From Pirellulales bacterium (GTDB lineage: Bacteria; Planctomycetota; Planctomycetia; Pirellulales; JADZDJ01): a stretch of 43,682 nucleotides of DNA. The DNA is taken from assembly GCA_035656635.1 (NCBI GenBank), contig DASRSD010000127.1, forward strand, positions 1 through 43,682, written 5' to 3'. Positions 32,031-39,932 of the stretch are shown one piece after another. A model generated the notes under the pieces. It saw only the letters and a list, made by a program, of their open reading frames with translations, was not told where the DNA came from and did not search any database. The translations under genes and the position numbers were made by a program. Numbering within the stretch: the first letter of the stretch is position 1; each line of letters begins with the position of its first letter.

Positions 32031-34418
32031 ATGGATTGGCTCTGGCCCGATATGACACTGGCAAAACACGCCTGTGGCGCGTCAGGACGGAATGGCGTGC
32101 GGCGGATTTCCCATTGGTTCATTTCGCATTGCCTGGTCTGGCAGTGCGCGATGTTAGCCGTGGTTTGCTTTACTTCGTCCAATCCGTTTTCGGCCTGTGC
32201 AGCCGATGATGAACCCGCTCCGGCGGCTACCGCCGATAAAACTGGAGATTCGGCTGCCGCTCAAAAACCGGCCGAAAACAAACAACCCAGTGAGAATGCC
32301 CCTGCCGATCGCCCAGACAGCGAAAAACCAGCCGACTCAGCGCGTCGCGGGCAAGGCTTTTTGGTGCGGGTAGATTTGCCTATTACCGACGATGTCGATA
32401 CCCAAGTTCGCCGCGGCATCACGCAGTTGCTCGGTAACCTGAAGCCGGGCGGACCGCGGCCGATATTGGTCGTGGAGTTGTGGCCAGGGCAAACCGAGGG
32501 CGGTGCGGGGAGCGATTTCTTCCGTTCCTTGTCACTGGCAAAGTTCCTCTCGCGCGATTTGCGTGATTTGGCCCGCGGCGTAAAAACCGTCGCCTATATT
32601 CCCAAAACGGTGAAGGGGCACGCAGTGCTGGTGGCAATGGCCTGCGAAGAAATCATCATGGCGCCCAATGCCGAAATTGGCGAAGCCGGCATCGACGAAT
32701 CGGTCATCGGCCCCACGATTCATAGCGGCTACAAAGAAATTGCCGACGCCCGGGGCACCATTCCTGCCGCCATTGCACTCGGCATGCTCGACAAAAATCT
32801 CAAAGTGCTAAAAGTTTCGACGGAAGTTGGCACTGAGTATGTCTTGGAAGACGGGCTGGACGAGCTCAAAAAGCATCGGGTGGTGCAAAATGTGGAAGAA
32901 CTGCAGCCCCGGCCGCTGTTGGTCGATGGTCGGCAGGCTCGGCAAGATTTGGGATTCGTCAGTTATTTAGCCGACGACCGGACCGATGTTGCCCGGGCTT
33001 TGAAAATTCCAATCGATTCGCTGCAAGACAATCCCGGCCTGGTCGGCGGTTGGCGGCCAGTGCAGGTCGATTTGAAGCGCCCCATTACCGCAACCACGGT
33101 CAGCCGCGTGCAGAAACTGATGCAAGACCAAATTCGCGTCAACGATGTGAACCTGGTTGTGCTGTATATCGAGAGCGACGGCGGATCGTACGACGACGCT
33201 TTGCGCTTGGTGAGTTATCTTGCCGGGCTCGATTCCAGCAAGGTTCGCACCGTGGCCTACGTTCCGCACCGGGCGCGCGGCGATGCCGCACTGATTGCGC
33301 TGGCCTGTGATCAACTTGTGATGGGTCCGAATGCGAAGCTCGGCGGCGAAGGAGCCGACGTGCTGAAGGCCGATGCCAGGCCGCTGGCCGTGAGCGTGCT
33401 GCGCGAAGCGCTGAGTAAAGATAAATCGCGCTCCTGGTCGCTGCCGGCGGCGATGATCGATCCGGAATTGAAGGTGTATCGCTACACCAATCCCAGCACG
33501 AATATGTCCGGCTATTTCTGCGAGGAAGAATTAAAGCAGCAGCGCGATCCCGCCGCATGGAAGCAAGGGGAATTGGTCACGGGGACTCGCGGCCCATTGC
33601 AGCTTACCGGGCCTAAGGCGGAACAGTTGGGGTTGGCTTGGAAAGTGGTCGATAACTTCGAGCAATTCAAGCAGGCCTACGGCCTGGAGCGCAATCCGGC
33701 AATGGTCGAGCCCGGCTGGGCCGATTTTTTAATCGACGCGCTAACGTCCGAAGGGGCGCGCATGTTTTTGCTGATCATGATTTTCGTCGGCGTGTATTTG
33801 GAAGTGCACGCGCCGGGCGTGGGAATTGGCGGGTTTATTGCCTTGCTTTCCGCGCTGTTATACTTTTGGGCGCAGCATCTGCAAGGCAATCCGGTGGCGT
33901 TGCAATTGATTCTGTTTTTCGCAGGCATATTGTGCGTGGCGCTGGAAATTTTTGTGCTGCCGGGTCTCGCCATTTTCGGCTTTGGCGGCGGGCTGATGAT
34001 TATTGCCTCGTTGGTGCTGGCCAGCCAAACGTTTGTGATTCCCGGCAATGAATATCAATGGGATAAGCTTCGCAATTCGCTCTTGGTGCTCGGCGGGGCC
34101 ATCTCGGGAAGCTTAGTCGCGGCGGTGGTTATTCGCCGGTTCCTGCCGCATGCGCCGGTGTTTAATCGGATGATGCTGCAGCCTCCCTCCAATGAAGAAA
34201 TGGAAATTATTTCACAGCGGGAAGCTCTCGCCGATTTCCGCCACTTGCTGGGGCAACAGGGGGTGGCAACCACCCGGTTAATTCTGTCAGGCAAAGCCCG
34301 CATTGGCGATCAGTTGGTCGACGTCATTGCCGATGGGGAAGCCATCGACCGTGGCATGCCGGTTACCGTCGTCGACGTGATCGGAAGCCGGGTGGTGGTA
34401 CGCTCGGTGCGGGCATAA
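32031..34418 (+). CDS. NfeD-family membrane serine protease-like protein (two ClpP-like domains)
   Basis: A 795-residue membrane protein. The first ATG downstream of the mapped-looking promoter is at 32031; the ATG at 32052 is also possible, and the TTG at 31998 is too close to the transcript start. Order: signal/anchor (about 30-55), an acidic Ala/Pro linker, a first ClpP-like region (RVDLPITDDVDTQVRRGITQ ... EEIIMAPNAEIGEAGI), a second one (RVNDVNLVVLYIESDGGSYD ... LACDQLVMGPNAKLGGEGAD), then four to five membrane helices (from MFLLIMIFVGVYLEVHAPGV) and a C-terminal NfeD OB-fold (GQQGVATTRLILSGKARIGD). NfeD1b proteins pair with SPFH/stomatin-type proteins, which fits the FloA gene two genes on. 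Whether either ClpP-like domain is catalytic is unclear. Confidence 0.88.
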   Translation: MDWLWPDMTLAKHACGASGRNGVRRISHWFISHCLVWQCAMLAVVCFTSSNPFSACAADDEPAPAATADKTGDSAAAQKPAENKQPSENAPADRPDSEKPADSARRGQGFLVRVDLPITDDVDTQVRRGITQLLGNLKPGGPRPILVVELWPGQTEGGAGSDFFRSLSLAKFLSRDLRDLARGVKTVAYIPKTVKGHAVLVAMACEEIIMAPNAEIGEAGIDESVIGPTIHSGYKEIADARGTIPAAIALGMLDKNLKVLKVSTEVGTEYVLEDGLDELKKHRVVQNVEELQPRPLLVDGRQARQDLGFVSYLADDRTDVARALKIPIDSLQDNPGLVGGWRPVQVDLKRPITATTVSRVQKLMQDQIRVNDVNLVVLYIESDGGSYDDALRLVSYLAGLDSSKVRTVAYVPHRARGDAALIALACDQLVMGPNAKLGGEGADVLKADARPLAVSVLREALSKDKSRSWSLPAAMIDPELKVYRYTNPSTNMSGYFCEEELKQQRDPAAWKQGELVTGTRGPLQLTGPKAEQLGLAWKVVDNFEQFKQAYGLERNPAMVEPGWADFLIDALTSEGARMFLLIMIFVGVYLEVHAPGVGIGGFIALLSALLYFWAQHLQGNPVALQLILFFAGILCVALEIFVLPGLAIFGFGGGLMIIASLVLASQTFVIPGNEYQWDKLRNSLLVLGGAISGSLVAAVVIRRFLPHAPVFNRMMLQPPSNEEMEIISQREALADFRHLLGQQGVATTRLILSGKARIGDQLVDVIADGEAIDRGMPVTVVDVIGSRVVVRSVRA

Positions 34419-34544
34419 ACTATGCGGGGGATCAATGTGGCCGCCGGGCCCCGAGTTCCCCTCTTTCGCAATTCCGCGTAAAATTTCCGGCGTGTCGATT
34501 GTTCGCTCCTTTTCTCCTTTGATCCTCGCCTCGCACTTCAAAAG

Positions 34545-35141
34545 ATGTCTCCAGTTTTTTGGTCCGCTCTGCTGCTAATGGTGGGACTGTCATTAACGAT
34601 GGCAGAGATTTTCGTCCCGTCGGGGGGCGTAATTGGGTTTCTTTCGTTCGTTTCCATCATTGCCGCCATTGTGATGGCGTTTTTGCAAAGTGGGCCAACC
34701 GTGGGAATTATGTTTTTGTCCGTGGCCTGCATTGCGGTGCCGGCAGTGTTGGCGGCGGCGTTTCGACTTTTGCCCCGCACCCCGGTAGGCAGACGGTTGC
34801 TCCCAAGCATTCCCACGGCCGAGGAAGTGTTGCCCGACAGCGACGATCGCCGCCGCTTGCGGCAACTCGTGGGTCGGGTGGGAGAAGCGAAATCGAAAAT
34901 GTTGCCTAGCGGCGCGGTGACCGTCGACGGCCAAACCATTGACGCCATGAGCGAGGGACAGCCGATTGAACCGGGCCAGGCGGTACGGGTCATTGAAGTC
35001 CGCGGCACGATGGTCGTGGTTCGGCCCATCGATCCCGCGTCGGCCGGGGATGTTAGGGGAAAAGACGCGGAGCAGGCTGACGATATTTTGTCGCGCCCCA
35101 TCGATACGTTGGGACTCGATCCGTTCGATCCATTACAATAA
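34545..35141 (+). CDS. Short NfeD-family membrane protein
   Basis: A 198-residue protein with three N-terminal membrane helices (ALLLMVGLSLTMAEIFVPSG, FLSFVSIIAAIVMAFLQ, IMFLSVACIAVPAVLAAAF) and a soluble NfeD-type OB-fold (residues about 105-165: QLVGRVGEAKSKMLPSGAVT, then EPGQAVRVIEVRGTMVVVRP). It lacks the protease part. The C-terminal 30 residues are acidic and variable. It lies between the long NfeD gene (127 bp upstream) and floA (174 bp downstream), all on one strand, as expected for a membrane-microdomain set. Confidence 0.88.
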   Translation: MSPVFWSALLLMVGLSLTMAEIFVPSGGVIGFLSFVSIIAAIVMAFLQSGPTVGIMFLSVACIAVPAVLAAAFRLLPRTPVGRRLLPSIPTAEEVLPDSDDRRRLRQLVGRVGEAKSKMLPSGAVTVDGQTIDAMSEGQPIEPGQAVRVIEVRGTMVVVRPIDPASAGDVRGKDAEQADDILSRPIDTLGLDPFDPLQ

Positions 35142-35314
35142 AGGCCCTGGTTTTCGCGGCAATTCATTGCTGGGAATGCCCTGCGGCTTGACACGACCCC
35201 ACAGGTTGGCAACACTGCGCAGTTGGTTGGCGATGGCCTAAATTGTGCTATGCCGGAAGAGGCCAGCAACCTACACGACTGAACCCGCGCTGCAATTTCC
35301 AAGTTGAGATTTTC

Positions 35315-36361
35315 ATGCCCATGCTCATTGCCGATGCCGAAGTTGGTCAAGTGGTGACAATCGCTATTATTTTGGTGGGCATTGTCGTGGCGCTCGTGGC
35401 GCTGGTAGTGTTTGCCCGGTATTTTCGCCTCTGGATTCAGTCCGTCACCACGGGGGCAAGCATTGGCATTTTCGATTTGTTGGGCATGACGTTTCGCAAA
35501 GTGAACCCAGCGGTAATTGTGCGCAGCAAAATTATGGCCGTGCAGGCCGGTTTGGGGGAAGAAACTGGCATCACCAGCAAGGCGCTAGAGGCGCATTATT
35601 TAGCCGGCGGGCGAGTGCCGCTGGTAATTCGAGCCATAATTGCCGCCAATAAAGCCAAAACCATCAAGCTTGGCTACAAATTGGCCACCGCCATCGATTT
35701 GGCCGGCCGCGACGTTTTGGAATCGGTAAAAACCAGTGTCTATCCCAAGGTCATCGATTGCCCGGCTCGGGGCTCCGGCAAAGAAACGCTCGATGCCGTG
35801 GCCAAAAATGGCATTCAATGCCGGGTAAAAGCCCGCGTGACGGTGCGCACGAATTTGAATCAGGTGATCGGCGGGGCGACGGAGGAGACCATTATTGCCC
35901 GGGTGGGCGAAGGCATTGTGAGCGCCATCGGCTCGTCGGAAACTCACATGGACGTGTTGGAAAATCCGGATCGCATTTCCAAGGCCGTACTGGCGCGGCG
36001 GCTCGATTCGCAAACCGCGTTTGAAATTGTGTCCATCGATATTGCCGACATAGATGTGGGTGAGAATATTGGCGCTCGTCTGCAAGCCGACCGGGCCGAG
36101 GCCGACATGCGCATCGCCCGCGCCAAAGCCGAAGAACGTCGAGCAATGGCCGTGGCCTTGGAACAAGAGAACATTGCCTCGATTGAAGGCGCCCGGGCAG
36201 GCCTGGTGGCGGCTGAAGCAGAAGTGCCCAAAGCCATTGCCGCGGCGTTCCAAAACGGGGCCTTGGGAATATTGGATTACTACAAGCTGCGGAACATTCA
36301 GGCCGATACCGAGATGCGGCGCAGCATTTCCGGCGTGGGTGTAACGACGACGCCGACCTAA
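35315..36361 (+). CDS. floA: Flotillin-like protein FloA
   Basis: A 348-residue member of the FloA (YqfA, UPF0365) SPFH-type family that organises membrane microdomains in Bacillus. One N-terminal membrane hairpin ([20 protein letters not shown]) is followed by the SPFH-like domain ([60 protein letters not shown]) and a helical Ala/Glu-rich flotillin region ([20 protein letters not shown]). The end [20 protein letters not shown] is family-typical. The ATG at 35315 ([14 protein letters not shown]) is preferred over the longer frame from 35243. Works presumably with the NfeD proteins encoded upstream. Confidence 0.95.
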   Translation: MPMLIADAEVGQVVTIAIILVGIVVALVALVVFARYFRLWIQSVTTGASIGIFDLLGMTFRKVNPAVIVRSKIMAVQAGLGEETGITSKALEAHYLAGGRVPLVIRAIIAANKAKTIKLGYKLATAIDLAGRDVLESVKTSVYPKVIDCPARGSGKETLDAVAKNGIQCRVKARVTVRTNLNQVIGGATEETIIARVGEGIVSAIGSSETHMDVLENPDRISKAVLARRLDSQTAFEIVSIDIADIDVGENIGARLQADRAEADMRIARAKAEERRAMAVALEQENIASIEGARAGLVAAEAEVPKAIAAAFQNGALGILDYYKLRNIQADTEMRRSISGVGVTTTPT

Positions 36362-36445
36362 TTGAAGCGCCGCGGGCAAGGATCGAAGGGGCAGGGCAGG
36401 GAAACGGAACTGCGAATCAGCCTGAACATCGAATTATAAGTGACC

Positions 36446-37318
36446 ATGTCCATGTATTTGTTGGCTTTCGGGTGGAACGACTTTTTAACCCTCATGCCGT
36501 TCATTATCGCCCTGTTGGTGTGGGTGATTGGCCGCTTTGCCGGACAGGTTCCCCAGAAGCCGCCGCAACGCGGGGCTGCACCGCCGAAGCCGCTTCCGCA
36601 GCAACAGCCTCCCCAAGGGGCCGGTGATCCGCTGCAATCGGAAATCGATCAATTTTTGCGGCAAGCGCAGGCCGCGCGCGAAGGGCGCGCCGCTGCCAAG
36701 CCTGCCAAGGCAATGCCAGCCGCTGGCCAAGTGCCCGCCACTGGTCAAGCTCCAGGAACCATGGAGCCTTCCAGCGGTCGCCCAGGCAATGTGCAAAGGC
36801 AGCGTCCCTCTCGTCGGGCACCGGCAGCACAACAGCCGGGAGGTAGTTCGCGGCGGGAGGAAAAACCTTCCTCTTCGCGTCCCGCTAGATCCCCGAGGGT
36901 AGAAGTGGCGCGCGCTCCGACGCCAACACCGCCGGCAACCCCTCGGGAATCGGTTGCCCAGCATGTTGCAGAAACATTAGATGATTCCGTATTTGCGAGG
37001 CGGACTGTGCAACTCAGCCGCGTGAAAGCGGCCGACGACGATTTTCGCGCCCACATGCAGCGGGTGTTTCAGCACGATGTGGGGAGCTTAAAAGATAACA
37101 ATCTATCCCCTGGCAGCAGGGCTAGCGTGACCGGAGCTTCATCGGCTACTGGTGGCATGTCTCCAAACGCAGCGGCAGCCATTGCGCCGGTGGCACGGCA
37201 ATTGAACGATCGCAAACTGGCCGGCGATATTGCACTGCTGTTGGCTGGCCGCAAGGGCCTTCGCGATGCCGTCATTCTGACCGAAATCTTCCAGCGGCCG
37301 GAACGGTGGGAAGACTAA
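36446..37318 (+). CDS. Membrane-anchored protein of unknown function
   Basis: I do not recognise the family. The 290-residue protein has one N-terminal membrane helix ([17 protein letters not shown]), then a long disordered Pro/Gln/Ala/Arg-rich stretch (residues about 35-185), and a conserved-looking C-terminal helix block ([20 protein letters not shown], then [15 protein letters not shown]). A GTG two codons before the ATG at 36446 is an alternative start. The last gene of the NfeD-NfeD-FloA set, 84 bp after floA, so it may be a partner of FloA. The next gene follows 78 bp later but is an unrelated enzyme. Confidence 0.7.
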   Translation: MSMYLLAFGWNDFLTLMPFIIALLVWVIGRFAGQVPQKPPQRGAAPPKPLPQQQPPQGAGDPLQSEIDQFLRQAQAAREGRAAAKPAKAMPAAGQVPATGQAPGTMEPSSGRPGNVQRQRPSRRAPAAQQPGGSSRREEKPSSSRPARSPRVEVARAPTPTPPATPRESVAQHVAETLDDSVFARRTVQLSRVKAADDDFRAHMQRVFQHDVGSLKDNNLSPGSRASVTGASSATGGMSPNAAAAIAPVARQLNDRKLAGDIALLLAGRKGLRDAVILTEIFQRPERWED

Positions 37319-37395
37319 GGCCGAGGCCGAGGCAGCAGCAGGCGATCGGGAACAGAAAACACATCGCGCATCATCCATTGGCAATACGAGGATTT

Positions 37396-38307
37396 ATGGA
37401 TACTGTTGCTCCGGGAAAAACGCGCTTGGGATGGATCGGCGCCGGCGTGATGGGCCGCAGCATGTGCGGCCATTTGATCGACCGGGGTTTCGCCATGACG
37501 ATCTTCAGCCGCACCAAATCCAAAGCTGAAGCGCTCTTGGGCAAGGGGGCCCAATGGGCCGATTCGCCGCAAGCTGTGGCTGCGCAAGCCGACGTGGTGT
37601 TCAGCATTGTTGGGTTTCCAGCCGATGTCCGCGAAATTATGCTCGGTCCGCAGGGAGCGCTGGCTGGGAGCAAACCGGGCACCGTGCTGGCCGACATGAC
37701 CACAAGCGAACCATCGCTGGCCGTGGAAATTGCAGAAAAGGCAAAAGCCAAAGGAGTACACGCCGTCGACGCGCCCGTTTCCGGCGGCGACGTGGGCGCA
37801 CGTGAGGCGCGGTTGTCGATGATGATTGGCGGCGAGCGCAACGTGGTAGAAGCCTTGCAGCCCTGTTGGGAAGCGATGGGCAAAACCATTGTGTATCAGG
37901 GACCGCCCGGCGCCGGGCAGCACACAAAAATGGTCAATCAAATTCTGATTGCCACGGGCATGATCGGGGTGTGCGAGGCGCTGTTGTACGGTTACAAGGC
38001 CGGCTTGAATTTGGAAAGCGTGATGCAATCGGTTTCTTCCGGGGCGGCGGGAAGCTGGTCGCTTTCCAATTACGGGCCGCGGATCATGGCCAATAATTTC
38101 GACCCAGGATTTTTTGTCGAGCATTTCATCAAAGACATGGGAATTGCTTTGGAAGAGTCCAAACGCATGGGCTTGTCGATGCCCGGGCTAGCGCTGGCGC
38201 ATCAGTTGTATGTGGCGCTGAAAGCCCAAGGACATGGCCGCGACGGCACGCATTCGCTGATGTTGGCGCTGGCGTCGTTGTCGAATGTCGATTGGAAGAA
38301 GCGTTGA
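37396..38307 (+). CDS. Beta-hydroxyacid dehydrogenase (3-hydroxyisobutyrate/tartronate semialdehyde reductase family)
   Basis: A 303-residue NAD(P)-dependent oxidoreductase. Rossmann start [20 protein letters not shown], substrate-binding signature [20 protein letters not shown], catalytic lysine in [12 protein letters not shown], and the C-terminal helix domain with [20 protein letters not shown]. The ATG at 37396 follows GAGG; the longer frame from 37306 is not supported. Possible reactions include 2-hydroxy-3-oxopropionate or 3-hydroxyisobutyrate oxidation/reduction; the sequence alone does not decide. Confidence 0.9.
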   Translation: MDTVAPGKTRLGWIGAGVMGRSMCGHLIDRGFAMTIFSRTKSKAEALLGKGAQWADSPQAVAAQADVVFSIVGFPADVREIMLGPQGALAGSKPGTVLADMTTSEPSLAVEIAEKAKAKGVHAVDAPVSGGDVGAREARLSMMIGGERNVVEALQPCWEAMGKTIVYQGPPGAGQHTKMVNQILIATGMIGVCEALLYGYKAGLNLESVMQSVSSGAAGSWSLSNYGPRIMANNFDPGFFVEHFIKDMGIALEESKRMGLSMPGLALAHQLYVALKAQGHGRDGTHSLMLALASLSNVDWKKR

Positions 38308-38504
38308 TGGCAGGTTGATCTTTTTGCTCGATCGCTGCGCGAACAGTCGTTGGGAAGCCCGACTTGCCGATTCGGCTCTTGTCGCGCCAGCATCTCGTGT
38401 TAGAATCAGCGGCCAATTAGGCGGCGAGAACTCACCAGCCAGCAAGCAGCCGGCCGACGCCGCGAACATTCGATTCCGCCAACTTTCATCACACGGAGAT
38501 TGCT

Positions 38505-38594
38505 GTGGGTGTCAAGAAGACAGGTAAAGGCCGCCGCAAACTAGGTCGCAAAAAACGCCGCATGCGCTCTCGTATTCGGCATCGCAAGGGCTAG
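38505..38594 (+). CDS. 29-residue very basic protein, possible ribosomal small protein
   Basis: Reads MGVKKTGKGRRKLGRKKRRM then RSRIRHRKG from a GTG, with CACGGAG placed 7 bases upstream. About 60 percent of residues are Lys or Arg. The composition and the KR-rich pattern resemble tiny ribosome-associated proteins (for example the COX24/mS38-like or bS22/THX types), but I cannot assign one. It is too short for usual gene callers. It lies between the dehydrogenase and the lipoprotein genes. Confidence 0.7.
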   Translation: MGVKKTGKGRRKLGRKKRRMRSRIRHRKG

Positions 38595-38674
38595 TACGTT
38601 GTTGCCCGCGAAAAATATCGCGAAAATTCTCCGCTTGTGGCGTTTGCACATCGCCACACGGCAAGCTAGGGTTG

Positions 38675-38713
38675 CCTGACCGCAACGTGGGGTAATATTG
38701 CAACGCGGTCAGG
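38675..38713 (+). promoter_or_regulatory. Inverted repeat over the lipoprotein promoter/RBS region
   Basis: CCTGACCGC (38675-38683) and GCGGTCAGG (38705-38713) form a perfect 9-bp inverted repeat with a 21-base centre that contains TAATAT (38693-38698). The right arm overlaps the AGGAG ribosome binding site at 38711-38715. It may be an operator or a leader hairpin. Confidence 0.4.
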
Positions 38714-38717
38714 AGCG

Positions 38718-39125
38718 ATGAATATGCGCAAGTTGACAATCTTGGCGGTCCTATCGATTTTGCCGGCACTGGGTTGTGCCGATTGCACGGAGACCCTGCG
38801 ACGGGTCGAGGTGTGGAAGCTGCAAAATTGGTTTGCCGATTCACAGCCGGTTGTGACCTCGCCGCCGTGCGGTAATCCGTGCCCTGCGGTCGCAGCTTCG
38901 GCAGCGCCTGGTTGCAGTTGCCAGCAGGGGGCCATGATTCCTGGCGCAACAGTTTCTACGATGGCTCCCATGCCTGGGCCAGCCGACCAGGCCGTGACCG
39001 TTCTCCCTGGAAACGCCCCGCCGGCGGAAACTGCGGTTCCCGGTTCGGTAACCACCGGTTATCCGGCGGAATCGGGCGAAGCGGTTTCAACGGAAGAATT
39101 GGACGGCGTTTTGAAACAGCCTTAA
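38718..39125 (+). CDS. Small secreted lipoprotein, unknown function
   Basis: A 135-residue lipoprotein precursor: MNMRKLTILAVLSILPALGC is a lipoprotein signal peptide with lipobox ALGC (Cys20). Either the ATG at 38718 or that at 38724 may start; AGGAG is 8 bases from the second. The mature part has Cys-rich patches (SPPCGNPCPAV, GCSCQQGAM) and ends in a Pro/Thr/Ala-rich disordered tail. I do not recognise the family. Its 3' end overlaps the convergent purQ gene by 39 bp. Confidence 0.7.
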   Translation: MNMRKLTILAVLSILPALGCADCTETLRRVEVWKLQNWFADSQPVVTSPPCGNPCPAVAASAAPGCSCQQGAMIPGATVSTMAPMPGPADQAVTVLPGNAPPAETAVPGSVTTGYPAESGEAVSTEELDGVLKQP

Positions 39126-39902
39126 GCCATCGCCCACTTCGGCTGCCTCGCCCCGTGTCCAACGAGGATGCTGCGTGAAATCAATGTGCCGCTCCGGATG
39201 CGGCATTAACCCCAAGACGTGGCCCGTTTCATCACACATGCCGGCCACGTTTGCTTGCGCTCCATTGGGATTATCGGGATACGCTACCGGCTGATCGGTG
39301 ATTGCTGGGCCAGAATCGTTTTGCGTTGAGCTTGGTTGGGGCGCGTATCTCAGCGGTAATTGCCCACGCCGGATTAGTTCGGCCAGCACGGTTTCATTGC
39401 GGGCGAAAAACCGCCCCTCGCCATGTGCTACCGGCAGGTACATTTGGGAAATGCCGGCTAGAAAAACGCACTTGCTTTTATCGGCGGCCAGGTTTACCCA
39501 GCGGTCTTCAAACTTTCTGGATGCGTTCCAGGCAAGCGTGACGGCCGGACCATGAGCCGGATCATCCGAGGCCAACAAGCCGCATTTGGACAGTATTTGA
39601 AAGCCGTTGCAAACTCCCAGAATTAATTTTCCCGCCGCCTTAAATTGCTGCAGCGCATCGGCTAGGTGATGCTGCAATTGCACGCCGAAGATGCGGCCGG
39701 AGGACAGATCGTCGCCATAGCTGAAGCCGCCGGGAATGCACAGCACTTGATACTCGTTGAGCAGCCGCGGATTTTCCAGCGCCCGGCGCACATGCTGAAT
39801 TTCCGCTTGTCCGCCGGCACGCTGGAAGGCGTAAGCGGTTTCGCCATCGCAATTAGTGCCCGGGGCTCGCAGGATCAAAATTTTCGGTTGCATTTCAGAC
39901 AT
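39087..39902 (-). CDS. purQ: Phosphoribosylformylglycinamidine synthase, glutaminase subunit PurQ
   Basis: PurQ supplies ammonia from glutamine to PurL in the fourth step of purine synthesis. The 271-residue class I amidotransferase has PRAPGTNCDGET-like N-terminus (LRAPGTNCDGETAYAF), the nucleophile Cys in ILGVCNGFQIL, and the His/Glu of the triad in LMPHPERHID. It is about 40 residues longer than short PurQs, with an insert near PQPSSTQNDSGPAITDQPVA. It lies 30 bp after purL. The start codon has no clear ribosome binding site. Its 3' end overlaps the lipoprotein gene (convergent). Confidence 0.95.
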   Translation of the reverse strand: MSEMQPKILILRAPGTNCDGETAYAFQRAGGQAEIQHVRRALENPRLLNEYQVLCIPGGFSYGDDLSSGRIFGVQLQHHLADALQQFKAAGKLILGVCNGFQILSKCGLLASDDPAHGPAVTLAWNASRKFEDRWVNLAADKSKCVFLAGISQMYLPVAHGEGRFFARNETVLAELIRRGQLPLRYAPQPSSTQNDSGPAITDQPVAYPDNPNGAQANVAGMCDETGHVLGLMPHPERHIDFTQHPRWTRGEAAEVGDGLRLFQNAVQFFR

Positions 39903-39932
39903 CCAAACCGACGATTGGTCGCCGGCATTGCT

